Of a stretch of 16,422 nucleotides of DNA, positions 1 through 8,345 are shown piece after piece. The position numbers and the translations under genes were made by a program. Under the pieces are notes generated by a model that made no database searches, had not been told where the DNA came from, and saw nothing but the letters and a program-made list of their open reading frames with translations. This DNA comes from Asaia bogorensis (GTDB lineage: Bacteria > Pseudomonadota > Alphaproteobacteria > Acetobacterales > Acetobacteraceae), in the NCBI GenBank assembly GCA_945871455.1, contig CAMBXJ010000035.1, positions 1 to 16,422 of the forward strand, given 5' to 3'. Every line of letters begins with the position of its first letter. The stretch's first letter is position 1.

Positions 1-1529
1 AAATATGCGGCGATCCGGGGCCAGTTCGCTTCTGTTGCTTGTATGATTTCGCCGCGCACCAGGTCCAGGCTGACATCGGACAGCAGGATGCCGCGCGCGC
101 ACAATGTCCCCGGCTCCACCGGCACCAGGACCCGGGTGATCCCGCATTCGGCCGCCACCGATGCCGCATGCAACGGGCCGGCCCCGCCATACGGGAACAG
201 CGCGAAATCCCCCACGTCATGTCCCCTCTCAGTCGATACCGACCTGATCGCTCGGCTCATATTCGACACGGCGATGCGGATCATGCCCAGCGCGGCGGCT
301 TCCACGGACAGGCCCAGCGGGCGGGCGATCAGGCGGTCGATCGCGTCGCGGGCGGCGGTTTCGGACACCTTCATGCGCCCGCCCAGCAGAGCCACCGGGT
401 CCAGGCGATGCAGCACGATATTGGCATCCGTCAGGGTCGGCGCCTGCCCGCCTCGTCCATACGCCACAGGCCCGGGATCGGCCCCGGCGCTTTGCGGCCC
501 GACCTTCAACGCCCCGGCATCGTCCAGCCAAGCGATGGAACCGCCACCCGCGCCGATCACATGCACATCCACCATCGGCGTGCGCACCGGATACTCGGCA
601 ATCAGGCGGGATGTGGCAAAGGCCGGCGTGCCGTCCTGGATCAAGGAGACATCGGTGCTGGTGCCGCCGGCATCGAAGGTGATGACATTGCCGATCCCGG
701 CCTGACGCCCGACCTCGGCGGCACCGACGACACCCGCCGCCGGACCAGACAGGCAGGTGCGGACCGGGAAGCGACGGACGGTTTCCACCGACATCAGGCC
801 GCCATTGGAATGGATCGTGTAGGGCGGCGTGGCGACCCCCAGATCCCGCAGCCGGCCCAGAAAGCGATCCAGGTAACGATCCATGCGCGGACCGATCGTG
901 GCGTTGATCGCGGTGGTGGAGAAACGCTCGAACTCACGGAACTCCGGCAGCACGCCGGAGGATGTGGACAAATACACGTCCGGCATGATCCGGCGCACGA
1001 TCTCGGCGGAGCGCTGTTCGTGGCGGTCGTTCAGATAGGCGTACAGGAAGCAGATCGCGACCGCCTGCACGCCCTGACGCGCCAGTTCCGTCGCGGCGGC
1101 GGCGACGTCGTCTTCGTGCAACGGAACCAGCACCGTCCCCGCCGCGTCGATCCGTTCGCGGACTTCCAGGCGAGCCTCCCTCGGCACCAGAGGCGGCGGG
1201 GTGCGGACGGTGTAGTCGTAAAGATGGGGGCGGACCTGACGCCCGATTTCCAGCACGTCGCGGAACCCTTTGGTGGTGATCAGTCCGGTGGGCACGCCGC
1301 GCCGCTCGATCACCATGTTGGTGGCGATGGTGGTGCCGTGGCCGACGAAACTGATCTGGTCGGGCGGAATGCCCCGATCGCGTATCAGGGTGGCGAGGCC
1401 TTCCGCGATGGCATCGGATGGATCGGACGGGGTGGTGGGCAGCTTGAAGTGGTGCAACGCGCCGGTGGCGGTGTCGTGCAGGGTGAAGTCGGTGAAGGTG
1501 CCGCCTACGTCGAAGCCAATGCGATACAT
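1..1529 (-). CDS. hyuA: Hydantoinase/oxoprolinase family subunit A (N-methylhydantoinase A-like), 3' end cut by window
   Basis: The minus-strand frame opens at ATG 1529 and stays open to the window edge, giving 509 residues of a protein family usually near 700. The N-terminus reads MYRIGFDVGGTFTDF, the phosphate-binding loop of the HyuA/acetone carboxylase beta ASKHA fold. It is followed by GHGTTIATNMVIERRG, then a second nucleotide-binding segment FDAGGTSTDVSLI, IGAGGGSIAW, and GPQSAGADPGP, and near the visible end FALFPYGGAGPLHA. All are hallmarks of the hydantoinase A/oxoprolinase family, which uses ATP to open cyclic amides such as hydantoins or 5-oxoproline, normally with a HyuB partner. 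No hyuB lies in the window; it would be expected beyond position 1. The substrate cannot be told from sequence. No strong ribosome site precedes the ATG. It lies 97 bp after the 2OG oxygenase on the same strand, so co-transcription is possible. Confidence 0.9.
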   Translation of the reverse strand, partial: MYRIGFDVGGTFTDFTLHDTATGALHHFKLPTTPSDPSDAIAEGLATLIRDRGIPPDQISFVGHGTTIATNMVIERRGVPTGLITTKGFRDVLEIGRQVRPHLYDYTVRTPPPLVPREARLEVRERIDAAGTVLVPLHEDDVAAAATELARQGVQAVAICFLYAYLNDRHEQRSAEIVRRIMPDVYLSTSSGVLPEFREFERFSTTAINATIGPRMDRYLDRFLGRLRDLGVATPPYTIHSNGGLMSVETVRRFPVRTCLSGPAAGVVGAAEVGRQAGIGNVITFDAGGTSTDVSLIQDGTPAFATSRLIAEYPVRTPMVDVHVIGAGGGSIAWLDDAGALKVGPQSAGADPGPVAYGRGGQAPTLTDANIVLHRLDPVALLGGRMKVSETAARDAIDRLIARPLGLSVEAAALGMIRIAVSNMSRAIRSVSTERGHDVGDFALFPYGGAGPLHAASVAAECGITRVLVPVEPGTLCARGILLSDVSLDLVRGEIIQATEANWPRIAAY

Positions 1530-1626
1530 GGGGCCAGATCATCCGGTGTGAGGTCCGGGGAGTATGGCGAGAAGTGTCGTGGTGGGAAGGGCGGGGCTTC
1601 CACCCTCCGCGCCGTTGGAACCGGAC

Positions 1627-2469
1627 CTATGCCGCCGGATCCCCGTGGCGGAAGGTGACGACCAGGACGTCGCGGAAGCCCGGGCTGTCCGGTTGCAGCG
1701 GTTCGACCGCGGTTACGCCGTGCATCACCCTGGCATCGTCCACCAGCGCCGCATCGAATGGCGCGGTCAGGGTGAAATGGCCCAGATGTCGCCCGGACAG
1801 ATCATGCACCGAGGTCTCCCCGCTGGCGATGTTGCGCCTGCCGATCAGCAACACCAGGACGTAATCCACGCCGTCGCGATGCATCCCTTCCGGCGTCGGA
1901 CGGCCGACCTGGCCGGTGCGGGCCTCGATCCGGAACTGGTGCGTTTCGACGTGCCACGTGCTTGCCCCGGCCAGTCCGTCGAACAGGCCCTGACAGAACC
2001 GCAGGATCGTCGCCATCGACGGGCCGGCGCCGATTTCCGGCAGCACCGGAGCGAACCAGCGTTCGATTCCGCCGTTCAGCGCGTTGTAGTCCCGGCTTTG
2101 ATAATGCGGCTGCGGCGGCTTGCGGGTGATCCCGCCGACCGAGACCTCAAAGGCGGCGTGGCGGCGTTTCCGGTATCGCCCACCATCGGCCATGTAGGTG
2201 TCCATGCCGAGGTCGTCCCAACTTTCCACGAAATCCGACCAATCGGCCAGACTGCCACTTTGGCTGAGCAGGTCGCGCATCGCGTCGGCCTGAACGAACG
2301 CAAACCCGTCCGCACGGATCGTTTCACCCAACCGCTCGGCCAAGGCCCCCAACGGGTTGATCGGTTCGGGTTTGACCGCCACCGGTTTCGCCAACGGCTT
2401 GTCGTGTTCCGGTTGCTGTCCCCCCGGTTGTTGTCCCTCCGCTGGGCACTGCCCCATCCGATGGTCCAT
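1627..2469 (-). CDS. 2-oxoglutarate/Fe(II)-dependent dioxygenase (2OG-Fe_Oxy_2, isoleucine-hydroxylase-like family)
   Basis: This 280-residue protein has the 2OG/Fe(II) facial triad: H197 and D199 in PTPEGMHRDGVDYV, and H250 in DARVMHGVTAVEP, with R274 in VVTFRHG as a likely 2-oxoglutarate anchor. The spacing and the HQFRIEA...GRPTPEGMHRDG...LIGRRNIASGE block match the family that includes free L-isoleucine 4-hydroxylase (IDO); assignment is by pattern recall. Such enzymes couple 2-oxoglutarate decarboxylation to hydroxylation, several of them on free amino acids; the substrate here is unknown. The first ~37 residues are Q/P/G-rich and low complexity, and the recognisable fold begins near residue 38. 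The ATG at 2469 is preceded by an AGAGAGGA ribosome site 8 nt upstream, which supports this start although it lies 146 nt inside the mscS gene. Even a start at the fold boundary would overlap mscS by about 30 nt. Confidence 0.87.
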   Translation of the reverse strand: MDHRMGQCPAEGQQPGGQQPEHDKPLAKPVAVKPEPINPLGALAERLGETIRADGFAFVQADAMRDLLSQSGSLADWSDFVESWDDLGMDTYMADGGRYRKRRHAAFEVSVGGITRKPPQPHYQSRDYNALNGGIERWFAPVLPEIGAGPSMATILRFCQGLFDGLAGASTWHVETHQFRIEARTGQVGRPTPEGMHRDGVDYVLVLLIGRRNIASGETSVHDLSGRHLGHFTLTAPFDAALVDDARVMHGVTAVEPLQPDSPGFRDVLVVTFRHGDPAA

Positions 2470-5185
2470 ACGCGCCGTCCTCTCTGTTCATATCCGGCAG
2501 CGATGCCGGAACGGTCACGGTGTAGGATCGCAGCGGATTGAAGATCCCGATGCCAAGTTCCTGGAACCGCATCTTGATACGCCGATTGAATTCACGCTGC
2601 ACCGACCAACGTCCCGAATCGGTGCAGACCACCTGACCGGTGACTGTCACTCCGGCGCCATCGAACTTGTCCACACCGAAGATCGTGACGTCGCCCAGCA
2701 TCCTGGCGGAGAAATCCGCGTGCCCGCGCATCTCCCGCGAGATCGCTTTCAATGCATCGACCACCCGATCGGTGTCTTCCGTGAAATCGACCGTGACGGC
2801 GACGGCGGCGTTGCCGAGCCCCCGGTTGACGTTGGTCACGCTGGTCACCGCGCTGAACGGGATGATGTGCACCGATCCGTCGGCCGCGCGCAGCCGGATG
2901 GTGCGGACCGACAGCGCCTCCACCGAGCCTGACAGGCCGGAGACGGTGACCCAGTCGCCGACCTGCATGGCATTTTCCAACAGCAGGAAGACGCCGGTGA
3001 TCAGGTCCTGAACCAGTTTCTGAGAGCCGAAGCCGATCGCCACGCCCAGGATACCGGCACCGGCCAACAGTGGCGCGATGTTCACCCCGATCTCGCTGAG
3101 CGCCATCAGGGCCGTGATGGTCGCGATCAGGACCATCAGGGTGGTGCGCAGCAATGGCAGCAACGTGCGAATCCGGGCCGACCGGGCCAGTTGGGCATCA
3201 CGCTGGAGCTTTGCCAGATGGTGCTGGATGCCGGCGTTCACCGCTTCCCACACCCCGAAAGCCAGCACCAGGGTCACCGCGAAGGTCCCCAACGCCGACA
3301 GGATGCGCAGGCCGAGGAACGAGGACACCAGCCAGCCGAGCGCCCCGATGCCGTAGAGTTGGAGCAGGATCAGGACGGTCAGGATGGTGATGACGATCCG
3401 TACGATCGTGGTCACGGCGGGCACATAGATCCGCAGGCGGGATTCCAGGCCAGGGAAGGTGCTGGCGGATTCGCCGCTGGTGCGCACGGCCCGTTCGACC
3501 AGCCCCAGCAGCAGCAACTGGATCAGGCGCGAGCCGATCAGCACCAGCGCTGTCATCAGAATGTAGCGCAGGACCTGCGTGTAGCCGTTCCGGGCCTCGA
3601 CCGCCAAAGTCACCCAGCCGCCGGCCAACAGGAACAAGGCGATCCAGTGCCAGCTTTGCGCCAGCCGGTTGCGCAGCATCGCGACCGTTCCGGTGGCCCC
3701 GTCCGGTGCACGGATCCGGCGCCGGATGGCGCGCCGCTTCTGCATCACCATGGTCGCCAGACACAGATGCAGGACCAGGGCGACGGTCTTCTGCACGGCG
3801 TCGTAGGATACGCTGGACAGGCCCAGCAGCAGCCCGACCTCTCCGAACGCGTAGCCGAACACCGCGATCACCGCGAGGCGGCGGATCCATCGGGTCAGAT
3901 AGACCGCCGCGGAATTCGGCACCTGGAACAGCCGCAACCGCGAGGCGTCAGGCGATAGCATCATCCGTGACAGGCACAGCACCGCGGTGCAGATCGCGTA
4001 GGAATCGACCACGGCGAGGATGATTAACTGGCTGGTTCTTTGTCCGCCGAGGCTGGATCCCGCGATCAGATGCGCGGTGACGGTCACGCCCAGGACTGGC
4101 ACCAATTCCAGGATCAGGCGCGCCAGCACCAGGGGAACGCGGCGCAACAGCACCCAGGGCGAGGGGCGGCGGCGGGAGACGATCGGCGGCTCGACCTCGC
4201 CTGCCTCGGCCCGATCATGCGCGTCGGCGACGGCCGTGCGGGCAGCGGTGGCGTGGGCAGGTTCGTCGGCGCCGGTGGGGAGGTCGACTTCGTCGTCCCG
4301 ATAGATGGTCTTGCGGCCCGCGCCGGTGGGTTTGTCGTTTTCTGCCGCGGCATGGTCGTCCCCGGACGCGGATTGGTCGTCCCTGGACGCGGAATGGTCG
4401 TCCCGGGACGCGGTCTGGTCGTCCCCGGATGCCGCGGCATTGTCGGACGCGAGCGGTTCGAGTGTCTCGCCCGTCGATGCCGGGGCCATGGCTTCCAGGC
4501 GCGCGATCGGACGTCGCATCACCCGACGCAGGGCATATTCGACCGCCATCGCGGTGAGCAGGGCGGCCAGCAGGCGCCATGACGCATCCGCGAGAATGGC
4601 GCGCGCGACCGGGTGGGTCACCATGGCCACCGCCCATCCCCATAGCAGGGGCAGGCTCTGCACGGCTTCGAACGCCTCGGTGACCTGGCTTCCCAGTTGG
4701 TTCACGAAATCGGAGGCGGTGATGAGTACCTGCGCACCCAGGCTGTCGGCACTGAGCGGGATGACACCGGCGTCATCCCGTCCGGCCTGCGAGTCGCCTC
4801 CGGCGCTCCCACTGGCGGCCGGCGCGGAAGCGGAATTGGATGGCGCGGCCGGGGTGGGCGAGGCGGTCGGTCGGGGTGGTTGGCGGTCGCCGCCCGCGGC
4901 ACCGGAACCGCCACCTGGACCGCCACCTGGGCCGGCGGGCGGGCTTGCCTGGGGCGCCGTCGGCTGGGCGCCCGGCCCGGCCTTGATAATCGCGTCCAGG
5001 GTAGCGGCGAAAGCGGCCCGCTTGCGGGGATCGTTCAGCACGTCCAGCGCGATACGGGCCTGGTCCGCCGACAAGCCGGCGGCCTGTGGTGGTGGCGTGG
5101 CTTGGGCCGGGGATCGCTGCGCGGCGGCCGGCATGGCGAGACCCATGTCGCACAGGCCGATCAGGAGCAGGAGAATGCGCGTCAT
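2324..5185 (-). CDS. Large MscS-family mechanosensitive channel with signal peptide and multiple membrane helices
   Basis: The 953-residue protein starts with a signal peptide (MTRILLLLIGLCDMGLAMPAAAQ, probable cleavage after residue 22). A proline/alanine/glycine-rich periplasmic region follows (about 60-150), then a first pair of helices near 180-225, a charged linker with heptapeptide repeats (250-278), many further membrane helices from about 345, and a conserved MscS core at about 640-895. The pore helix and beta domain are clear: GVAIGFGSQKLVQDLITGVF starts near residue 714, followed by VGDWVTVSGLSGSVE and the HIIPFSAVTSVTN segment. The length places it with the large YbdG/MscM-like channels rather than the 286-residue MscS. 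It should open under membrane tension during osmotic downshock. The last ~48 residues, after IGIFNPLRSYTVTVP, form a low-complexity G/T tail that overlaps the oxygenase gene. No clear ribosome site precedes the ATG. It is divergent from the twin-helix gene. Confidence 0.9.
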   Translation of the reverse strand: MTRILLLLIGLCDMGLAMPAAAQRSPAQATPPPQAAGLSADQARIALDVLNDPRKRAAFAATLDAIIKAGPGAQPTAPQASPPAGPGGGPGGGSGAAGGDRQPPRPTASPTPAAPSNSASAPAASGSAGGDSQAGRDDAGVIPLSADSLGAQVLITASDFVNQLGSQVTEAFEAVQSLPLLWGWAVAMVTHPVARAILADASWRLLAALLTAMAVEYALRRVMRRPIARLEAMAPASTGETLEPLASDNAAASGDDQTASRDDHSASRDDQSASGDDHAAAENDKPTGAGRKTIYRDDEVDLPTGADEPAHATAARTAVADAHDRAEAGEVEPPIVSRRRPSPWVLLRRVPLVLARLILELVPVLGVTVTAHLIAGSSLGGQRTSQLIILAVVDSYAICTAVLCLSRMMLSPDASRLRLFQVPNSAAVYLTRWIRRLAVIAVFGYAFGEVGLLLGLSSVSYDAVQKTVALVLHLCLATMVMQKRRAIRRRIRAPDGATGTVAMLRNRLAQSWHWIALFLLAGGWVTLAVEARNGYTQVLRYILMTALVLIGSRLIQLLLLGLVERAVRTSGESASTFPGLESRLRIYVPAVTTIVRIVITILTVLILLQLYGIGALGWLVSSFLGLRILSALGTFAVTLVLAFGVWEAVNAGIQHHLAKLQRDAQLARSARIRTLLPLLRTTLMVLIATITALMALSEIGVNIAPLLAGAGILGVAIGFGSQKLVQDLITGVFLLLENAMQVGDWVTVSGLSGSVEALSVRTIRLRAADGSVHIIPFSAVTSVTNVNRGLGNAAVAVTVDFTEDTDRVVDALKAISREMRGHADFSARMLGDVTIFGVDKFDGAGVTVTGQVVCTDSGRWSVQREFNRRIKMRFQELGIGIFNPLRSYTVTVPASLPDMNREDGAYGPSDGAVPSGGTTTGGTATGTRQAVGETGGGQTRTDQPVGGLGRAVG
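4353..4436 (-). repeat. Four tandem 21-nt units encoding a DDxxASx heptapeptide in the MscS linker
   Basis: Four 21-nt units (4353-4373, 4374-4394, 4395-4415, 4416-4436) each begin TGGTCGTCC on the plus strand and differ from each other at only a few positions. In the protein they give DDQTASR, DDHSASR, DDQSASG and DDHAAAE, around residues 250-278. A weaker fifth unit lies at 4332-4352. The repeat sits in the acidic, hydrophilic linker between the first membrane pair and the main membrane domain. Its in-frame unit length means copy number can change without breaking the gene. Confidence 0.85.
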
Positions 5186-5293
5186 GCGGCGCGAGCGACC
5201 ACAAACCCGCTTCCGACGTCAACGCGTATCTTCGAAACACGCATATCCAGGGACCATATCGGGGGTGCGAATTCCGACCATGCGGCCTATGTT

Positions 5294-5491
5294 ATGCCCA
5301 TGCGCGGATTAACGATCGCCCTGATCGGGCTGTTGATGCTTGGAACCCTCGGTGTGCTGTTCGCCGGGTTGTTCACCATGGTGCGGAGTACGCCGGACCC
5401 GGCCCGATCCAACCGCCTGATGCGATGGCGGGTCATTCTTCAGGGGGCCGCGTTGCTGTTGCTCGCAATTCTGATGTTGTCGCTGAAGTGA
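5294..5491 (+). CDS. Twin-transmembrane-helix small protein
   Basis: This 65-residue protein has two hydrophobic helices (about residues 6-29 and 48-64) joined by a short polar loop with the segment SNRLMRWRVILQGAALL. The pattern VLFAGLF...SNxLMRWRV matches the short twin-helix membrane proteins common in alphaproteobacteria; the function is not known. Two ATGs lie close together (5294 and 5300, MPMRG); neither has a clear ribosome site, so the start could be 6 nt later. In many related genomes, as recalled, this gene sits beside a cob(I)alamin adenosyltransferase gene and then etfB-etfA-hbd. Here the adenosyltransferase is absent, but the etf operon follows after 230 bp. Confidence 0.83.
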   Translation: MPMRGLTIALIGLLMLGTLGVLFAGLFTMVRSTPDPARSNRLMRWRVILQGAALLLLAILMLSLK

Positions 5492-5584
5492 TCGTCGCCC
5501 CCCGGTCGTCTTCACCCTCCACAGGTGTCGCCCTGCGTCTGGTGCAAGCCTGATGCGCGGGCTACCCGGCGGTATGACGGGCGT

Positions 5585-5613
5585 TTGACAGAGACCGGGG
5601 GCCTGAATATGGT
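5585..5613 (+). promoter_or_regulatory. Probable sigma70-type promoter for etfB-etfA-hbd
   Basis: A perfect TTGACA (5585-5590) is followed by a 17-nt spacer and TATGGT (5608-5613, four of six consensus bases). Transcription would start near 5620, leaving a leader of about 100 nt before etfB at 5722. The rest of the 5492-5721 gap shows no gene: the only open frame is short and not protein-like. No terminator for the twin-helix gene is visible upstream, so read-through into the etf operon is possible. Confidence 0.55.
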
Positions 5614-5721
5614 CCGGCGCTCTATTGCAGGTGCGAACAGGTGGAGGCCGGATCGGGCGTCCGCGCCGACTGGCCGTACCCGGCATCGTCCTCGATATCC
5701 CTGGAAGCGGCACGGTTTCCC

Positions 5722-6471
5722 ATGAAAATTCTGGTCCCCGTCAAGCGGGTTGTTGACTACAACGTCAAGGTTCGCGTGAAGACCGATGGCTCGGGTATCG
5801 AGACATCCGGTGTGAAAATGTCGATGAACCCGTTCGACGAAATCGCCGTCGAAGAAGCGGTGCGTCTGAAGGAAAAGGGAGTCGCGACCGAGATCGTCGC
5901 CATCTCCCTCGGTGTTGCGCAATGCGCCGAGACCATCCGCACGGCGCTCGCCATGGGCGCCGATCGCGGCATCCTGGTCGAAACCGATGCCGACCTACAG
6001 CCTTTGGCCGTCGCCAAGATGCTGAAGGCGATCGCCGATCAGGAAAAGCCCGGGCTGATAATTTTGGGCAAGCAGGCCATCGATGACGACATGAGCGCCA
6101 CCGGCCAGATGCTGGCGGCGTTGCTTGGCTGGTCGCAAGGCACCTTCGCCAGCAAGCTGTCGGTCGAAGGCGACGCCATGACCGTCACCCGCGAAGTCGA
6201 TGGCGGGCTGGAGACTGTCAGCCTGACCCTGCCGTCGATCGTCACGACCGACCTGCGGTTGAACGAGCCGCGCTATGCGTCGCTGCCGAACATCATGAAG
6301 GCGCGCAAGAAGCCGATCGCCAACATGAAGCCCGCCGATCTTGGTGTGGACCCCGCGCCGCGCCTGACCGTGCTGAAGGTCGAGGAACCGCCGAAGCGCA
6401 AGGCCGGCCAGAAAGTGGCCTCGGTGGCCGATCTCGTCAGCAAGCTCAAGACCGAAGCGAAGGTGATCTGA
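5722..6471 (+). CDS. etfB: Electron transfer flavoprotein beta subunit
   Basis: This 249-residue protein has the usual length for EtfB. It begins [20 protein letters not shown], then [21 protein letters not shown], the nucleotide-binding [22 protein letters not shown], and the EtfB signature region [22 protein letters not shown]. EtfB pairs with EtfA to hold FAD and AMP and carries electrons from acyl-CoA and other dehydrogenases to ETF:ubiquinone oxidoreductase. The open frame extends upstream to 5641, but conservation starts at ATG 5722, so that start is chosen; only a weak, distant GGAAG precedes it. Stop and etfA start are 2 nt apart, so the two are translated together in about equal amounts. 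Confidence 0.97.
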   Translation: MKILVPVKRVVDYNVKVRVKTDGSGIETSGVKMSMNPFDEIAVEEAVRLKEKGVATEIVAISLGVAQCAETIRTALAMGADRGILVETDADLQPLAVAKMLKAIADQEKPGLIILGKQAIDDDMSATGQMLAALLGWSQGTFASKLSVEGDAMTVTREVDGGLETVSLTLPSIVTTDLRLNEPRYASLPNIMKARKKPIANMKPADLGVDPAPRLTVLKVEEPPKRKAGQKVASVADLVSKLKTEAKVI

Positions 6472-6473
6472 CC

Positions 6474-7409
6474 ATGACATCCCTCGTTCTGCTCGAATTC
6501 GACGCGACCGGCATCAAGCAGCCGTCGCGCAGTGCCGTCGCCGCCGCCGTCGCCCTGGGTGAGGTGCATGTTCTCGTCGCTGGCGTCGGTTTGGCCGATG
6601 CCGCCGCCGCGGCCGCCAAGCTGCCCGGCGTGACCAAGGTGTTGGTGGCCGACAACGCGGCGCTGGACCATCTGATGGCGGAGCCCGCCGCGGCGCTGCT
6701 GATCGCGTTGGCGCCTGGGTATTCCCACCTGTTGGCCGCGACCACGGCGGTTGGCAAGAACATCATGCCGCGCGTCGCCGCTCTGCTGGACGTGCAGCCG
6801 ATCAGCGATATCGCCGCAGTGGTCGATGCCGATACTTTCGTGCGCCCGATCTATGCTGGCAACGGGATGGCGACGGTGAGGTCGGCCGACTCCAAGAAGG
6901 TGATCACCGTCCGTGCCGCCAGCTTCGATCCGATTGCGGCCAATGGTGGCAGTGCCGCGACTGAAGCCGTGACAGTCGGCGATATGCCTGGCCTGTCGCG
7001 GTTCGTGTCCGCCGAACTGTCCAAGAGCGAGCGTCCTGAACTGACAGCGGCCCGCATCGTCATTTCCGGCGGGCGCGGCATGCAGAACGGCGATAACTTC
7101 AAGCTTTTGGACCCCATCGCGGATAAACTGGGGGCCGCCGTCGGGGCGTCTCGCGCCGCGGTCGATGCCGGCTTCGTGCCCAATGAATACCAGGTCGGTC
7201 AGACCGGGAAAATCGTCGCTCCGGAATTGTACATTGCCGTCGGAATCTCGGGTGCCATCCAGCATCTGGCCGGGATGAAGGACAGCAAGGTCATCGTGGC
7301 GATCAATAAGGATGAGGAAGCGCCGATCTTCCAGGTCGCCGATTACGGCCTGGTCGCCGATCTGTTCACCGCGCTGCCGGAGCTGGCGGCGGAACTGGAG
7401 CGCTCCTGA
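6474..7409 (+). CDS. etfA: Electron transfer flavoprotein alpha subunit
   Basis: This 311-residue protein has the normal EtfA length. The N-terminal half is the Ala-rich EtfA domain I. The C-terminal FAD domain is textbook: [77 protein letters not shown] and [16 protein letters not shown]. It holds most of the FAD contacts in the EtfAB heterodimer in the cytoplasm. The start is 2 nt after the etfB stop, with GAAGG about 10 nt upstream. Its stop codon abuts the ATG of the dehydrogenase gene (TGAATG), so the three genes form one operon. Confidence 0.97.
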   Translation: MTSLVLLEFDATGIKQPSRSAVAAAVALGEVHVLVAGVGLADAAAAAAKLPGVTKVLVADNAALDHLMAEPAAALLIALAPGYSHLLAATTAVGKNIMPRVAALLDVQPISDIAAVVDADTFVRPIYAGNGMATVRSADSKKVITVRAASFDPIAANGGSAATEAVTVGDMPGLSRFVSAELSKSERPELTAARIVISGGRGMQNGDNFKLLDPIADKLGAAVGASRAAVDAGFVPNEYQVGQTGKIVAPELYIAVGISGAIQHLAGMKDSKVIVAINKDEEAPIFQVADYGLVADLFTALPELAAELERS

Positions 7410-8345
7410 ATGAATGTTGACGTCAAACCGGGGCCGACATCCGGTCCGGTACTAATGCTGACCGAACCGCCCGTCATCGAGCAGATCGGTATCATCGGCG
7501 CCGGGCAGATGGGCAACGGGATTGCACATGTCTGTGCCCTGGCGGGCATGCCGGTCGTTATGGTCGATATCAGGGCCGACGCCTTGGGCAAGGCCATAGC
7601 GACAATGGCGCGCAATATGGACCGCCAGGTCAATCGCTCGATCATCTCCTCGGATGATCGTGATGCCGCACTGGCCCGAGTGACGACGTCAACCGACTAC
7701 GCCGCCTTCGCCGACGCCGATCTGGTGATCGAGGCAGCGACGGAAAAGGAAGACATCAAGCGCATCGTGTACAAGTCGCTGGTGCCCAACCTGAAGCCGT
7801 CCTGCCTGGTGGCGTCCAATACGTCATCGATCTCGATCACCCGGCTGGGCGCGGCGACCGACCGGCCGGAAAAATTCATCGGCATGCACTTCATGAACCC
7901 AGTCCCGGTCATGAAGCTGGTGGAGGTCATCCGCGGTATCGCCACGGATGAGCCGACGTTCCATGCCGTGCAGAATTTGGCCCATAAGCTGGGCAAGATC
8001 ACGGCGGTGTCCGAGGATTTCCCCGCCTTCATCGTCAACCGTATCCTGGTGCCGATGATCAACGAGGCGGTCTACGCCTTGTATGAAGGCGTCGGGTCGG
8101 TGTCCGCCATCGACACATCCATGCGGCTGGGTGCCAACCATCCGATGGGGCCGCTGGAACTGGCGGATTTCATCGGTCTGGATACCTGCCTGTCCATCAT
8201 GCAGGTGCTGTATGACGGTCTGTCAGACAGCAAGTATCGCCCGTGCCCGTTGCTGATCAAGTATGTGGAGGCCGGGTGGCTGGGGCGTAAGTCCAGCCGT
8301 GGGTTCTACGATTACACTCAGGATCCGCCTCGTCCGACGCGGTAG
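7410..8345 (+). CDS. hbd: 3-hydroxybutyryl-CoA (3-hydroxyacyl-CoA) dehydrogenase
   Basis: The 311-residue protein has an N-terminal NAD-binding Rossmann fold with GAGQMG at residues 30-35 and an acidic end of the second strand (VDI, D53). Catalytic residues of the family are present: the Ser in SNTSS (near 139), H160 in GMHFMNP, E172 in KLVEVI and N210 in FIVNRIL. The C-terminal dimer domain contains HPMGPLELADFIGLD and ends GRKSSRGFYDY. It oxidises (S)-3-hydroxybutyryl-CoA to acetoacetyl-CoA, or works in reverse. Family members are often near 285-295 residues; the extra ~20 at the N-terminus come from choosing ATG 7410, which has GGAG 9 nt upstream and abuts the etfA stop. ATG 7455 (residue 16) is an alternative but lacks a ribosome site. 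The placement after etfBA is common in alphaproteobacteria (recalled). Confidence 0.95.
   Translation: MNVDVKPGPTSGPVLMLTEPPVIEQIGIIGAGQMGNGIAHVCALAGMPVVMVDIRADALGKAIATMARNMDRQVNRSIISSDDRDAALARVTTSTDYAAFADADLVIEAATEKEDIKRIVYKSLVPNLKPSCLVASNTSSISITRLGAATDRPEKFIGMHFMNPVPVMKLVEVIRGIATDEPTFHAVQNLAHKLGKITAVSEDFPAFIVNRILVPMINEAVYALYEGVGSVSAIDTSMRLGANHPMGPLELADFIGLDTCLSIMQVLYDGLSDSKYRPCPLLIKYVEAGWLGRKSSRGFYDYTQDPPRPTR

Noticed and set aside
1551..1628. An 8-bp inverted repeat (AGGTCCGG / CCGGACCT) flanking the gap between the oxygenase and hyuA
   Set aside because: The arms are 62 nt apart in GC-rich DNA and no other element feature is present, so chance is likely.
39..1658. A 539-codon plus-strand open frame opposite hyuA
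   Set aside because: Its translation is rich in Arg, Gly and His with no domain, while the minus-strand frame shows clear HyuA motifs throughout.
4353..4436. Tandem repeat considered as a CRISPR array
   Set aside because: The 21-nt units are directly adjacent with no spacers and are in frame within a coding sequence.
6273..7265. A 330-codon minus-strand open frame opposite etfB/etfA
   Set aside because: It is an antisense shadow of two confidently assigned genes, typical of GC-rich coding DNA.
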